The notes: generated from the letters alone by a model not told the origin. DNA of 64,000 nucleotides from Lachnoclostridium sp. An138 (GCF_002160765.1 NZ_NFLF01000001.1:1-64000); one strand, 5' to 3'. Shown: positions 8,347 to 17,442, numbered from the stretch's first letter. Program-made: numbers and translations.

Positions 8347-9234
8347 TCAAAGATAAAATTCTTTTATATAATCCAGCACATCCTGCCGGGTACCCCGGTA
8401 TGGACCGGGCGTTTCCATTTTTAAAGACACGAGTGCCGTACAATAAAGGAGCGCTTCCTGTACGCTCTTTCCTTCCTGTCTTGCGGCGATATACCCGGCA
8501 AAGACAGTATCTCCCCGTCCGGTCCGTCCGGACAGATTTCTTGCTTTGATTGGACAGGTCAAAATTTCTTTTCCATCATAAACAAGCACTTCCGTATTGT
8601 GCGTAATTACAATTTCTTTAGCGCCCCAGGCATACAGCTGTCTTGCCGCTTCTGCGCGGTCAGACAGTCCGGTGATAATCTCAGCCTCCGCGGCATCGGT
8701 CTTGAAATAATCCATCAGCGGAAGATATTTTTCCTTATCTTCCCAGTCATGAAATTTCATGGAGCTATCCGCTTCCACATGACGAAGCATACACTGCACA
8801 TCCAAAGCTACTTTTCCATGCCGCGCGGCTTCTTCAAATAAGGGGCCGTCAAAATCCCCATATACCAGGCCCGCAAAGTGATATACCTTTGTATCTGCCT
8901 GAGGAATTTCTTCGAACCGAAACGGATCACAGACGCCCAGAGAAGTACACTGACGCTTTTCTTTATCCGCGGTAAAATACTGATTGCGGATAGAACATGT
9001 GGAGGAAGAAGATTTCCAATACAGATCTGCCTGAATTCCTTCAAACCTCTCTTTTATATCCGCATCCTTTTCATTTGATTTGCAGAAAACCGCCGTGCGG
9101 ACTCCGCTACCGGCAGCGGCAAATCCGGAGGCAACTACCGCTCCTCCGATCTCCCTGCGCTCATTTCCCTGATAATCAATATTGTAATCAATGGACACCG
9201 GCCCAATGACCATTACATCATATGTTTTCTCCAT
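8347..9234 (-). CDS. PfkB-family carbohydrate kinase
   Basis: A 295-residue sugar or nucleoside kinase of the ribokinase fold. The N-terminal GG of the substrate lid (REIGGAVVASGFAAAG, residues ~25-40) and the C-terminal PfkB signature GRTGRGDTVFAGYIA (the Asp being the catalytic base) are visible. Start 9234 has GGAGG seven bases upstream; an ATG 18 bases further out overlaps the ATPase stop. It is the last gene of the carbohydrate ABC operon and probably phosphorylates the imported sugar. The sugar cannot be named. Confidence 0.85.
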   Translation of the reverse strand: MEKTYDVMVIGPVSIDYNIDYQGNERREIGGAVVASGFAAAGSGVRTAVFCKSNEKDADIKERFEGIQADLYWKSSSSTCSIRNQYFTADKEKRQCTSLGVCDPFRFEEIPQADTKVYHFAGLVYGDFDGPLFEEAARHGKVALDVQCMLRHVEADSSMKFHDWEDKEKYLPLMDYFKTDAAEAEIITGLSDRAEAARQLYAWGAKEIVITHNTEVLVYDGKEILTCPIKARNLSGRTGRGDTVFAGYIAARQEGKSVQEALLYCTALVSLKMETPGPYRGTRQDVLDYIKEFYL

Positions 9235-9248
9235 GGATACGCCTCCGG

Positions 9249-10421
9249 TCATGCCTGTACCCTTTCCAGGTTTTCTCCGGTTTCCCGGCTGAACACATGA
9301 GCAGTCTTTCCGTTAAATGAAAATCCGACTTTGCTGCCGAGCGAAAACGCCGCAGTCTCATCCAGATCTGTTATTGGTACAATCATAATGGTATCGGTGC
9401 CGCATGCTTTCAAATGCAGATGAACCGCGCTTCCCATCATCTCGCTCACTTCCACCATACCGTCAATCTTTGCCTCTGTGCCGTCTGCCAGATGCAGATG
9501 TTCCGGTCTGACGCCCAGCGTAACCGGCCCTGCCTCTGCCTGATTTCTGGTCAGATTTTCCTGTTTCTCATCTGAAAGCGTTACACGGACATTTTCCAGT
9601 TCCACCGCATATTTTCCATTATTGTCTTTTACCAGTTCCGCGTCGTAGAAGTTCATCTGAGGCACTCCTATAAAGCCTGCCACAAATATATTTGCAGGAT
9701 GGTTAAAGACTTCCTGAGGTGTGCCGATCTGCTGGATCTCCCCGTCTTTCATGATAACAATGCGGTCTCCCAGAGTCATAGCCTCCGTCTGGTCATGTGT
9801 CACATAAATAAATGTAGTATTGATTTTCTGACGAAGCTTAATAATTTCTGCGCGCATCTGGTTGCGCAGCTTCGCATCCAGGTTTGACAGCGGCTCATCC
9901 ATCAGAAGTACTTTCGGTTCACGCACAATAGCACGCCCGATTGCCACTCTCTGTCTCTGTCCGCCGGACAGCTGTTTCGGCTTCCGTCCCAGATACTGAG
10001 TAATCCCCAGAATCTCTGCCGCCTCACGGACACGCTTATCAATCTCGTCTTTGGGAGTTTTTCTCAGTTTCAAAGGGAATGCCATGTTATCATAAATTGT
10101 CATGTGGGGATACAGCGCATAACTCTGGAACACCATGGCTATGTCACGATCCTTGGCCGGAACATCATTCACCTGCTCACCGCCGATGTACAAATCGCCT
10201 CCGCTGATTTCCTCCAGTCCGGCAACCATTCGAAGCGTCGTCGATTTTCCGCATCCGGAAGGCCCGACCAAAACGATGAATTCTTTATCCTTAATATCAA
10301 GAGTAAAGTCCTGAACTGCCAGCACGCCTTCATCTGTCACTTTCAGATTTGTATTTTTCCCCTTTTTCTGATCCAGGTCGGGGTAAACCTTCTTTATATG
10401 TTTCAGAATCACTTCTGCCAT
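9249..10421 (-). CDS. carbohydrate ABC transporter ATPase (MsmK/UgpC type)
   Basis: A 390-residue ATPase. Walker A GPSGCGKSTTLRMVAGLE is near residue 53, signature LSGGQRQRVAIGRAIVREP near 148, Walker B VLLMDEPLSNLD near 170, and the switch region THDQTEAMTLGDRIVIM follows. The C-terminal ~120 residues form the regulatory OB/TOBE region of CUT1-type importers. It sits in one operon with two permeases and a binding protein. AGGAGG lies nine bases before the start. Confidence 0.93.
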   Translation of the reverse strand: MAEVILKHIKKVYPDLDQKKGKNTNLKVTDEGVLAVQDFTLDIKDKEFIVLVGPSGCGKSTTLRMVAGLEEISGGDLYIGGEQVNDVPAKDRDIAMVFQSYALYPHMTIYDNMAFPLKLRKTPKDEIDKRVREAAEILGITQYLGRKPKQLSGGQRQRVAIGRAIVREPKVLLMDEPLSNLDAKLRNQMRAEIIKLRQKINTTFIYVTHDQTEAMTLGDRIVIMKDGEIQQIGTPQEVFNHPANIFVAGFIGVPQMNFYDAELVKDNNGKYAVELENVRVTLSDEKQENLTRNQAEAGPVTLGVRPEHLHLADGTEAKIDGMVEVSEMMGSAVHLHLKACGTDTIMIVPITDLDETAAFSLGSKVGFSFNGKTAHVFSRETGENLERVQA

Positions 10422-10437
10422 AGTGATTTTCCTCCTC

Positions 10438-11427
10438 TTACGATATATATTCTCCGGCCATGGGCTGCTCTCTGGCTACAATAAATCTCAGCGCCCGGTG
10501 CGGCGGCACTGTCTCTTTCGCTGTCGGAGGACAGTCTGAAAAATATTGTCTGATCCCTGCCTCTTCCAGCATATGCACCACATCCGGGTGAGCGCTCTCA
10601 TATCTCCGATCGCTGGATGCGCAGCATACTACTGCCTCCGGAGAAATCATTTCCAGAAGTTTTCTGCTGATACCGTCTTTTTGTCCATGGTGACCGATTT
10701 TAAACAAATGTGACTGCAGCTTATTCCGGGGTATGCCCCTATAACCATTGCAGTCCGTATCCCCCGGCAGCAAAACGCAGCGGTCCTGATACACAATCCG
10801 AAGAATCATACTGTAATTATTCATACGGCTGTCCAGTCCGGAAAGCTTCTGAAGAAACTTCTTCGAATCCGGTTCCGCATACAGCTCCACCAAAGCTTCT
10901 TCCAGTTCTTCCTGTTCTCTTCCGGACGGCGCCAGTATCTCCAGATATCCGTCTTCACCTACAAACATGCTCTGTCCACCCAGTACTTCGCGGATGGTTC
11001 CTCCTTGTTTCACAGTCTGAATGCATAATTCTTTATAATCATTCAGCGCATGCAGGAACTTATCCTGAGACAGGTTCTGCGCCGTGGAAGTATCCAGAAT
11101 TCTCATGTTTTCATAGAAAGAGACAGGAAGGGTCTGCCAGAACTCTCCGGGCGGCAGCAGCTGCGCCGCTTTCCGCATCCCACTGATATGATCCTCGTGA
11201 ATATGCGTACATATCATCAAATCCAGATGCCCGGTATTTTCTTTCCGCAGATATTCCCACACGGGAACACGTCCAGAAGAACGGTCTTCATATTCCTGCA
11301 TTTCCGCGCTTCCGCCGTCAATCAGCGCCCGGAACATGCCCTCCTGGCGGGAAGCGTCCGGCATTTCCAGCAGAATCGCTTCCCCATAACCTACATTTAA
11401 AAACGTCAGTTTAATTTGTTCCATCAT
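10438..11427 (-). CDS. ComEC/Rec2-like MBL-fold metallohydrolase
   Basis: A 329-residue soluble protein with the metallo-beta-lactamase fold: THIHEDHISG (HxHxDH metal site, near residue 93), PGDTD near 219 and KIGHHG near 237. This resembles the stand-alone form of the ComEC C-terminal hydrolase domain, which acts on nucleic acids or other phosphodiesters. It has no signal peptide or membrane segment. The start directly abuts the stop of the permease gene, so it belongs to the sugar operon, an unusual place for this family. The substrate is unknown. Confidence 0.82.
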   Translation of the reverse strand: MMEQIKLTFLNVGYGEAILLEMPDASRQEGMFRALIDGGSAEMQEYEDRSSGRVPVWEYLRKENTGHLDLMICTHIHEDHISGMRKAAQLLPPGEFWQTLPVSFYENMRILDTSTAQNLSQDKFLHALNDYKELCIQTVKQGGTIREVLGGQSMFVGEDGYLEILAPSGREQEELEEALVELYAEPDSKKFLQKLSGLDSRMNNYSMILRIVYQDRCVLLPGDTDCNGYRGIPRNKLQSHLFKIGHHGQKDGISRKLLEMISPEAVVCCASSDRRYESAHPDVVHMLEEAGIRQYFSDCPPTAKETVPPHRALRFIVAREQPMAGEYIS

Positions 11428-12321
11428 CTATTTAATTGCCCGTTTTATATAAAGACTGGACAAGAGCAGCACGATTACCGTCATAACAATGGCTCCGGCG
11501 CTTCCAAGGCCAAAATCAAATGTCTTGATTCCATAGTTATACAGATACTGTGTGATGGTAGCTGTACTATTGGCAGGGCCGCCCCCGGTCAGCAGATTCA
11601 CTTTATCAAAGAGCCGGAAACTGTCAATCGTTCTCAGCAGCGCGCAGAGTGCCAGACTGCTTTTAATATTCGGGATTGTTACATAAAACAGTATTTTCAG
11701 TGACCCAGCTCCATCCATGCGGGCAGCTTCGTACTGATCCTGAGGTACCGACTGAAGCGCGGCATATAAGAGCAGAAAAACAAACGGCGCACACTGCCAT
11801 ACGTCAATAAGAACCAGCATGCCAAATGCCGTATGTATATCGGAAAACCAGTTATAAACCGGAAGATGCCATGCTTCCAGTACCTGATTGACAATTCCGT
11901 AGTTTGGCGAAAGCATCATTCTCCAGATCAGGGCTACGGTAACTGTCGGAAGCAGATACGGGAGCAGAAGCAGTGTTCTCATGATCTTCTGTCCTTTACG
12001 CAGGCTGTTGACAAACAGCGCCAGCGCAAAACCTATCACCATCTCCAGAATCACTGTCAGCAGCGTAAACTTTACCGTATTCCAGACCGACTGCTGAAAA
12101 TAAGAATCTGTCAGAAGATCCAGATAATTCTTGACCCCTACTACTTCCGGGGCACTGTTCAACGCCCCCAGAAGATTGTAATCCGTGAAACTGTAAACCA
12201 GCGTAAAGATCAGCGGATAAGCCGTCATAACTGCCAGTATAATAACTGTAGGCGTGATCATGGCCGCGCTGAAGCGCTTTGTCTGCAGCTCAGCTCCTTT
12301 GGCTTTTTTTCTTCCCATCAT
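11428..12321 (-). CDS. carbohydrate ABC permease (MalF/UgpA type)
   Basis: A 297-residue membrane protein with six hydrophobic segments. The CUT1 permease EAA loop (EAARMDGAGSLKILFYVTIP, near residue 205) contacts the ATPase. A GTG nine bases further out (12330) is an alternative start; GGTGG sits just before the ATG codons at 12321 and 12318. It partners the permease at 13643-14482. Confidence 0.9.
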   Translation of the reverse strand: MMGRKKAKGAELQTKRFSAAMITPTVIILAVMTAYPLIFTLVYSFTDYNLLGALNSAPEVVGVKNYLDLLTDSYFQQSVWNTVKFTLLTVILEMVIGFALALFVNSLRKGQKIMRTLLLLPYLLPTVTVALIWRMMLSPNYGIVNQVLEAWHLPVYNWFSDIHTAFGMLVLIDVWQCAPFVFLLLYAALQSVPQDQYEAARMDGAGSLKILFYVTIPNIKSSLALCALLRTIDSFRLFDKVNLLTGGGPANSTATITQYLYNYGIKTFDFGLGSAGAIVMTVIVLLLSSLYIKRAIK

Positions 12322-12337
12322 AATCGCCACCCTGTCA

Positions 12338-13594
12338 TTACTCTGCCATCAGTTCTTCCAATGCCGCCTGCGCATCGTTCAATCCTTCTTCTACAGTCTT
12401 GGCGCCATTGATAATGTTGTCCATCTCAGAGCCCAGAGTTGTGTAGAATTCTGTCCACTGGGAAATTACCGGACGATATACACCACTTTCCAGTGCCTGG
12501 CAGACTACTTCATACTGAGGATATTCTGCAAGAACTTCTTCATCCTGAAGGCTGGAATAACGGCAGGGAACTCCGCCGGATGCCACTGTGCCATACTGCA
12601 CTTCCGGATCCATCAGATAAGTAAGCAGCTCTGCCGCAAGCTCTTTGTTCTGACTGTTAGACGGAATCCCCAGGCACCAGATTCCATATACGTTTGCATT
12701 ATATGCCTGCGCGTCATCCGTTGCTTTTCCGCTGAGCGCGATATAATCTGCCGCAGAATCTGCCGTAGGAGTATACCAGCCCGGCCATGCAATACCCATT
12801 GTCGCCGCTCCGGAATCTACAGATGCTACCAGGTCATCCTTCACCTGTGCCTCGCCGGTAGCAATCAGTTCCATATAATAATTCATCGCATTCACAAACG
12901 CTTCGCTGTTTACTGTCGGCTGATTATTCTCATCTACCACCCATCCGCCATAGGAAAGAAGAATCGGAAGGAAATCTACCACCAGGTTATTCTGACTGTC
13001 TCCGCGGTAGATAAAGCCTTTCTTGCCGCTGGCCTGCGCCTTCTGGCAGATATCCAGAATATCAGCCAAAGAATCCACTGTATCCACAGTATATCCAGCT
13101 TCTTCCACATTTGCTTTATTCATCATCAATACCGTTACATTTCCATAGTATGGAGCCAGATATGCATTGTCATCCACGTAGCAAATTGAAGTCGTAGCCT
13201 CAATAATATCATCATCCAGTTCATATCCAAGCTCAGACAGATTGGCTAAAACACCGGCGTTTGTAAATTCCGCCATCCAGGAGCCGTCTACCATGCAGAG
13301 ATCATATGCTCCCTGCGCGCTTGTAGCATTCAACGCTACGGAAGTATGCAGATCTTCCTCCGAAAGTTCCTGAACATCGATTGTTACATTATGCTCTTCT
13401 TCGAATGCCGGCAGACACTCTTTAATCACGTCTGCATATACGCCGCCGCGCAGCGCGATGGACATCTGAGTCGTCCCGTCCTCTGCGGATGCATCTGCGC
13501 TTTCATTGTTGTTCCCGGAAGTGCTCCCGCCGCATGCTGTCAGAGAACACACAGTTACTCCAGCCAGAAGCAGCGCCAATAATCTTCTTTTCAT
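12338..13594 (-). CDS. carbohydrate ABC substrate-binding lipoprotein
   Basis: A 418-residue family-1 extracellular solute-binding protein. The N-terminal signal MKRRLLALLLAGVTVCSLTA ends in a lipobox cysteine (LTAC), followed by a Ser/Gly/Asn linker and then the binding domain. Start 13594 was chosen because AGGAGG lies nine bases upstream; codons further out would spoil the signal peptide. It is anchored outside the membrane and delivers a sugar to the two permeases. The ligand is not predictable by eye. Confidence 0.92.
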   Translation of the reverse strand: MKRRLLALLLAGVTVCSLTACGGSTSGNNNESADASAEDGTTQMSIALRGGVYADVIKECLPAFEEEHNVTIDVQELSEEDLHTSVALNATSAQGAYDLCMVDGSWMAEFTNAGVLANLSELGYELDDDIIEATTSICYVDDNAYLAPYYGNVTVLMMNKANVEEAGYTVDTVDSLADILDICQKAQASGKKGFIYRGDSQNNLVVDFLPILLSYGGWVVDENNQPTVNSEAFVNAMNYYMELIATGEAQVKDDLVASVDSGAATMGIAWPGWYTPTADSAADYIALSGKATDDAQAYNANVYGIWCLGIPSNSQNKELAAELLTYLMDPEVQYGTVASGGVPCRYSSLQDEEVLAEYPQYEVVCQALESGVYRPVISQWTEFYTTLGSEMDNIINGAKTVEEGLNDAQAALEELMAE

Positions 13595-13642
13595 TATCAT
13601 TTTCCTCCTAAATATCCAAAATATCTTTTCTGTCACAGCCCA

Positions 13643-14482
13643 TCAGCCCTTAACTGCTCCGCTGGAAAGTCCTGAAATCAAATAATTCTGAGCAAAAATT
13701 ACAAACAGCGTAATCGGAATTACAGATATGACTCCGCCTGCCGCTACCAGTCCGAAGTTCGTCAGGCTGTCCTCTGTATTCAGCAGCGCCAGCGCCAGCG
13801 GCACCGTATTGTTCATGGAACTGCGGGTAAAAATAACAGTGTAAGTATACTCATTCCATGCGTACATAAAAGAGAGCATCGCAACCGCCGCAATACCCGG
13901 CGCGACCAGAGGAAGCACGATTTTATAAAACAGCTGCCATTCTGTCGCTCCATCCACCTTTGCGCTCTCTTCCACTTCATCCGGAAGTTCCTGGAAAAAG
14001 CTGAGCAGGAACCAGATAATAAGCGGTACGTTGATCAGGACACAGGCCAATAGTACCGGTATTTTCGTGTTTATCAATCCAATCTGGTTAAACATAATGT
14101 ATAACGGGATGACGAATGCCACCGGAGGCAATACACGTATCAGTAAGACCCAGTAAGTCATTGGCTGTTTCAGTCCAAACTTAAAACGTCTTCGGGCGAT
14201 TACATATGCCGCACAGATCCCTGCCAGCAGGGAAATAATCAATGAGCCAAAAGTCGTCTGAACACTGTTGAGAATCGCCTGACCAAATCCTTCATTTTGG
14301 AACAGGTCAGTAAAATATTCAAAGGTCAGCGACTGAGGAAGCAGAGAAACACTGCCTTCCATCTCGCTCGTCGGACGGATCGCCATAGCGATTAACCAGT
14401 AAATCGGAAAAAGAGCCAGGAACAGAAGCACCGCGCATCCAATTCCTTTTCCAATGGTACTGGCTTTCACACCCTTTTTCAT
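13643..14482 (-). CDS. carbohydrate ABC permease (MalG/UgpE type)
   Basis: A 279-residue membrane protein with six hydrophobic segments. The EAA loop is present (ESAKVDGATEWQLFYKIVLP, near residue 190). It is the first gene of the operon, which then reads binding protein, second permease, MBL hydrolase, ATPase, PfkB kinase. Having this permease first, rather than last, is a variant order. AGGAGG lies 11 bases before the start. Confidence 0.9.
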   Translation of the reverse strand: MKKGVKASTIGKGIGCAVLLFLALFPIYWLIAMAIRPTSEMEGSVSLLPQSLTFEYFTDLFQNEGFGQAILNSVQTTFGSLIISLLAGICAAYVIARRRFKFGLKQPMTYWVLLIRVLPPVAFVIPLYIMFNQIGLINTKIPVLLACVLINVPLIIWFLLSFFQELPDEVEESAKVDGATEWQLFYKIVLPLVAPGIAAVAMLSFMYAWNEYTYTVIFTRSSMNNTVPLALALLNTEDSLTNFGLVAAGGVISVIPITLFVIFAQNYLISGLSSGAVKG

Positions 14483-14517
14483 TCTTCACAACTCCTCCTT
14501 TCAATAGTATGTGCTCA

Positions 14518-14583
14518 CCGCATTCTAATTTAGCACATCGAAAATTAATTTCTCTATCGTACTTCCGTAAACTCTTGTTAAAT
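14518..14583 (-). promoter_or_regulatory. duplicated upstream element, copy A (sugar ABC operon)
   Basis: About 66 bases that recur at 15405-15471 with roughly 70 percent identity. On the transcribed strand the shared blocks are ATTTAACAA, TTTAC, GATAGAGAAA, ATTT, GAT and TAAATT, ending in GCGG. It lies 36 bases before the first permease gene. A -35-like TTTACG is followed 17 bases later by TTAATT. It is probably a shared promoter/operator. Confidence 0.6.
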
Positions 14584-14651
14584 GGAAGGTAAAATCTGTA
14601 TCATAATAACGTTTTATGTTAAAATTTTGTAAAAGAAAGAAACAGCTGTTC

Positions 14652-15335
14652 TTACTTTCTGTCAACAAAACCGGTTGTCTTTTTCGGGTATTTCAACAAC
14701 GGTTCGCTGACATGTGTCCGGAAAAATTGAATCACCGGTCCATTAAAACAGGCATTGCAGATTGTTCCAAGTCCGATAATTGTCCACAGAGAATTTCCGG
14801 CCGCCAAGCAAAAAATAATTCCCACGATTACCACGGTAATATCACTGCAGACTCTGGCGTACTGAAACGGAATCTTTCCATGCGTCAGTTTTTCCAGTAA
14901 AACCGCCACACTGTCATACGGAGACATCCCCATTTCAGCGACCATATAAAAGGCCACACCCAGACTAGCAAACAGGCACCCCAGAACCAGCGCTCCGATT
15001 CTAAGCGAAAAAGACATTTCCATGTGTGCAAGATCCTGTACCATCCAGCAGAAAAAATCTGCTCCATAACCCACAAATACCATGTTTACGATTGTGCCGG
15101 CTCCGATATATTCCCTGCCCTGAAAAAAAAGAATTACCAGAATAACCGCATTCATAATTAACTGCCAGGTTCCAAACTGCATATTCAGATATCCGCTGAT
15201 CCCCAGATTCATGCAGGTAAAGGCATCTACGCCAAATCCGCTCAATCTGTAAAGCCCTACACTTAGACTGATAAACAAAATCCCAGCCAGCATCATAATG
15301 ATTCGTCTGACAAACATTTCATCTGATTTTTTCAT
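14652..15335 (-). CDS. YczE/YyaS/YitT-like membrane protein
   Basis: A 227-residue protein with five to six membrane segments. Features resemble the YczE-type family: a GFGVDAFTCMNLGIS loop and GMSPYDSVAVLLEK. Biochemical function is not established for the family. GGAGG lies six bases before the second of two adjacent ATG codons. It is transcribed alone, from an upstream element shared with the sugar operon, which suggests common control and perhaps a related substrate or signal. Confidence 0.75.
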   Translation of the reverse strand: MKKSDEMFVRRIIMMLAGILFISLSVGLYRLSGFGVDAFTCMNLGISGYLNMQFGTWQLIMNAVILVILFFQGREYIGAGTIVNMVFVGYGADFFCWMVQDLAHMEMSFSLRIGALVLGCLFASLGVAFYMVAEMGMSPYDSVAVLLEKLTHGKIPFQYARVCSDITVVIVGIIFCLAAGNSLWTIIGLGTICNACFNGPVIQFFRTHVSEPLLKYPKKTTGFVDRK

Positions 15336-15404
15336 CATAAACCTCCCCGTTTATCTACAGACCATTGTTAAACGACATCTATACATTTCAACAGCACCGT
15401 GCCG

Positions 15405-15471
15405 CCGCGTTTCAATTTACCATATCTGAAATCCGTTTCTCTATCATGCACCTGTAAATTTTTTGTTAAAT
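15405..15471 (-). promoter_or_regulatory. duplicated upstream element, copy B (YczE-like gene)
   Basis: Second copy of the element at 14518-14583, lying 69 bases before the membrane-protein start. TTTACA is followed by 17 bases that end in the shared GATAGAGAAA block. Conservation extends over the whole stretch, more than a promoter alone would need. Confidence 0.6.
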
Positions 15472-15604
15472 TGTTCCAACAATAATTACCGTCAATTTCC
15501 GGAACATCTTGAACACGTCTCCTTCCCGCTGTCCATCTGTCGCGTTTACTGCGCATGATTCCGTGTCGCACCCTTGAGAAATGTGCGCTGCCAGACGCAC
15601 CAAC

Positions 15605-15654
15605 ACAAAAAGCGTATCACCATCAATCTCTGATAGCGATACGCTTTCTTTTTT
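15605..15654 (-). terminator. terminator of the folate operon
   Basis: AAAGCGTATC (15609-15618) pairs with GATACGCTTT (15638-15647), with T-runs on both sides, about 50 bases after the folD stop. The rest of 15472-15604 shows no gene; a 63-codon open frame there is discussed among the rejected items. Confidence 0.75.
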
Positions 15655-15699
15655 CATCCGTTTACGGCCAGATACGCCGTCCGCAAATACGATTTTTTT

Positions 15700-16551
15700 T
15701 TACGCAAACTTTCTCTTGGCAGCCTCTACCACATGGCCTACCAGAACGGAAGTGGTTACGCTTCCCACGCCGCCCGGCACCGGAGTGATGGCCTCTACAA
15801 TCGGCTCTACCTCGTCGTAAGCCACATCGCCGCAGAGCTTGCCTTCCTCGTTTACATTGATTCCCACATCGATGACAATCTGTCCCGGAGATACATAATC
15901 TTTTCCTACGACTCCTGCCCGGCCCGCAGCTACGATCAGAATCTCAGCCTCACGGGTTACGCTGGGCATGTCCTTCGTTCTCGTATGACACACGGTCACA
16001 GTAGCATTCTTCTTAATCAGCATCATGGCAGCCGGCTTTCCAACTACCAGGCTTCTGCCGATGACAACCGCTTTCTTGCCTGTGCAGTCGATTCCGTAAT
16101 GATCCAGAATCTCCATGCAGGCCTGAGGCGTACAGGGCGGGAAGCCTACCTGCTTTCCGGTAAATACGCCGCCAAGGGAAGCGTCAGTCTGGCAGTCTAC
16201 ATCCTTCTCAGCAGCCAGAGCATTCTCAACCACATTCTGGTCGATATGCTTCGGCAGCGGACGGAACATCAGAACGCCGTGAATGTTGTCATCCTTATTT
16301 ACTTCGTCGATGACTTTCAGAAGCTCTTCCTGGCTTACATCCTCCGGCAGAAGATATTTCTTGTACTCTACACCCAGAGTCTCGCAGCGCTTGGTAGCGC
16401 CTCTCTCATAAGACAGATCGTCCGGTCTCTCACCCACACGGATGATTCCCAGAGTCGGATTCACGCCTTTTTCCTTCAGGGCAGCCACATCGGCCTTGAT
16501 GCGCTCGTTCAGAGCAGCTGTTACTTCTTTTCCTAATAACTGTTTTGCCAT
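15700..16551 (-). CDS. folD: methylene-THF dehydrogenase (FolD), cyclohydrolase residues altered
   Basis: A 283-residue FolD-family enzyme of the folate C1 pathway, cytoplasmic. The NADP-binding region (GRSLVVGKPAA, near residue 170) and the C-terminal signature in the variant form PGGVGSVTT are present. Relative to the usual YxxxK motif, Tyr48 is kept but the position of the catalytic Lys holds Ala52. The usual GILVQLPLP motif reads GVLMFRPLP, so the Gln that works with that Lys is Phe96. Both residues are needed for cyclohydrolase activity in characterised FolD proteins. A separate cyclohydrolase gene (fchA) is in the same operon, so this protein is inferred to be dehydrogenase-only. An internal promoter lies at 16631-16659. 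Confidence 0.9.
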   Translation of the reverse strand: MAKQLLGKEVTAALNERIKADVAALKEKGVNPTLGIIRVGERPDDLSYERGATKRCETLGVEYKKYLLPEDVSQEELLKVIDEVNKDDNIHGVLMFRPLPKHIDQNVVENALAAEKDVDCQTDASLGGVFTGKQVGFPPCTPQACMEILDHYGIDCTGKKAVVIGRSLVVGKPAAMMLIKKNATVTVCHTRTKDMPSVTREAEILIVAAGRAGVVGKDYVSPGQIVIDVGINVNEEGKLCGDVAYDEVEPIVEAITPVPGGVGSVTTSVLVGHVVEAAKRKFA

Positions 16552-16630
16552 GGTTTTACGGTTTCCTTTCGCAATGTACGTTTTTGCGGCCGTCCGAAGC
16601 CTGTGACTCCACGATGCCGCTTTTTGTTAT

Positions 16631-16659
16631 ATTCTATCAGAATTTTTCAATAAACGCAA
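16631..16659 (-). promoter_or_regulatory. internal promoter before folD
   Basis: TTGCGT (16654-16659) and TAGAAT (16631-16636) are 17 bases apart, about 80 bases before the folD start. It may give extra folD transcript beyond that of the fhs promoter. Confidence 0.55.
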
Positions 16660-16707
16660 TCTTCTGACGCGTTCCTGTCTTTTACATATTTTACGTATTT
16701 TCCGTTT

Positions 16708-17337
16708 CTAACGCAGTCTCGCTTCTACGCTTTCAAAAATTTCGTCCGCAATCTTCGTGTACTTCTCAAGCATCGCGTCCGCCTTTGCGTTCAGCTCGGC
16801 AGCGTATTCCTTGTCTGCCATGGACTTGGTATTGATAAATACATTGAGGGAAGCGCCCTGAAGAGCCGCCTTGCAGAAAACCGCGCCTACGCCGGCGTCG
16901 CTGATGGCCAGAGCGGAACCCTTTGCCGCAAACTCTACGATTAAGTCCAAAGCCTCGCAGCATTTCTCCATGATCTCCATCGGAACGGAGCAGGCGTCTT
17001 TGAGTACAATCGCCATCACGCGGGCCTTCTCAGCCTTCTCCTCCTCCGTCTCTCTGGGCATTCCGTAAGCCTTGGACAGGGGCTCAAAAACTTCCGCGTC
17101 GCGCTCTACCAGACGCAGGAACTCTTTCTGAAGAGCCGTCGCCTTCTCTTTGAGCTGATACATCTCTTCTTCCACATCCGCGTATTTCTTCTTGCCTACG
17201 GTCAGGCTGCCTACCATATTTCCAAGAGCCGTACCTACAGCCGCTACCAGAGCGGAAGCTCCGCCGCCTCCGGGAACCGGAGCCTTGGAAGCCAGTACCT
17301 CTACGAATTCATCACATCTGCTGGTTGAAAATCCCAT
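16708..17337 (-). CDS. fchA: methenyl-THF cyclohydrolase / formimino-THF cyclodeaminase family
   Basis: A 209-residue all-helical protein of the FTCD_C/FchA family. The N-terminal region CDEFVEVLASKAPVPGGGGA carries the conserved PxPGGGxxxA folate-contact motif. In acetogens and purinolytic clostridia, FchA converts methenyl-THF to formyl-THF or deaminates formimino-THF. Placed between fhs and folD, it most likely supplies the cyclohydrolase step that the altered FolD lacks. No histidine-degradation genes are nearby, which favours the cyclohydrolase reading. Confidence 0.88.
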   Translation of the reverse strand: MGFSTSRCDEFVEVLASKAPVPGGGGASALVAAVGTALGNMVGSLTVGKKKYADVEEEMYQLKEKATALQKEFLRLVERDAEVFEPLSKAYGMPRETEEEKAEKARVMAIVLKDACSVPMEIMEKCCEALDLIVEFAAKGSALAISDAGVGAVFCKAALQGASLNVFINTKSMADKEYAAELNAKADAMLEKYTKIADEIFESVEARLR

Positions 17338-17442
17338 TGTTCTATTCCTCTCTCTTTTATTTTTCTTAAATCAGCTGCCAGATTTTCCGCCCGAATCCGC
17401 GAGCCGGGCCGGCAGCTGAAATGTTTTGTTTACATGCAGGCA

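Noticed and set aside
15466-15657. A 63-codon minus-strand frame between folD and the duplicated element
   Set aside because: Its first half is the folate operon terminator hairpin, no ribosome site is present and no family is recognised.
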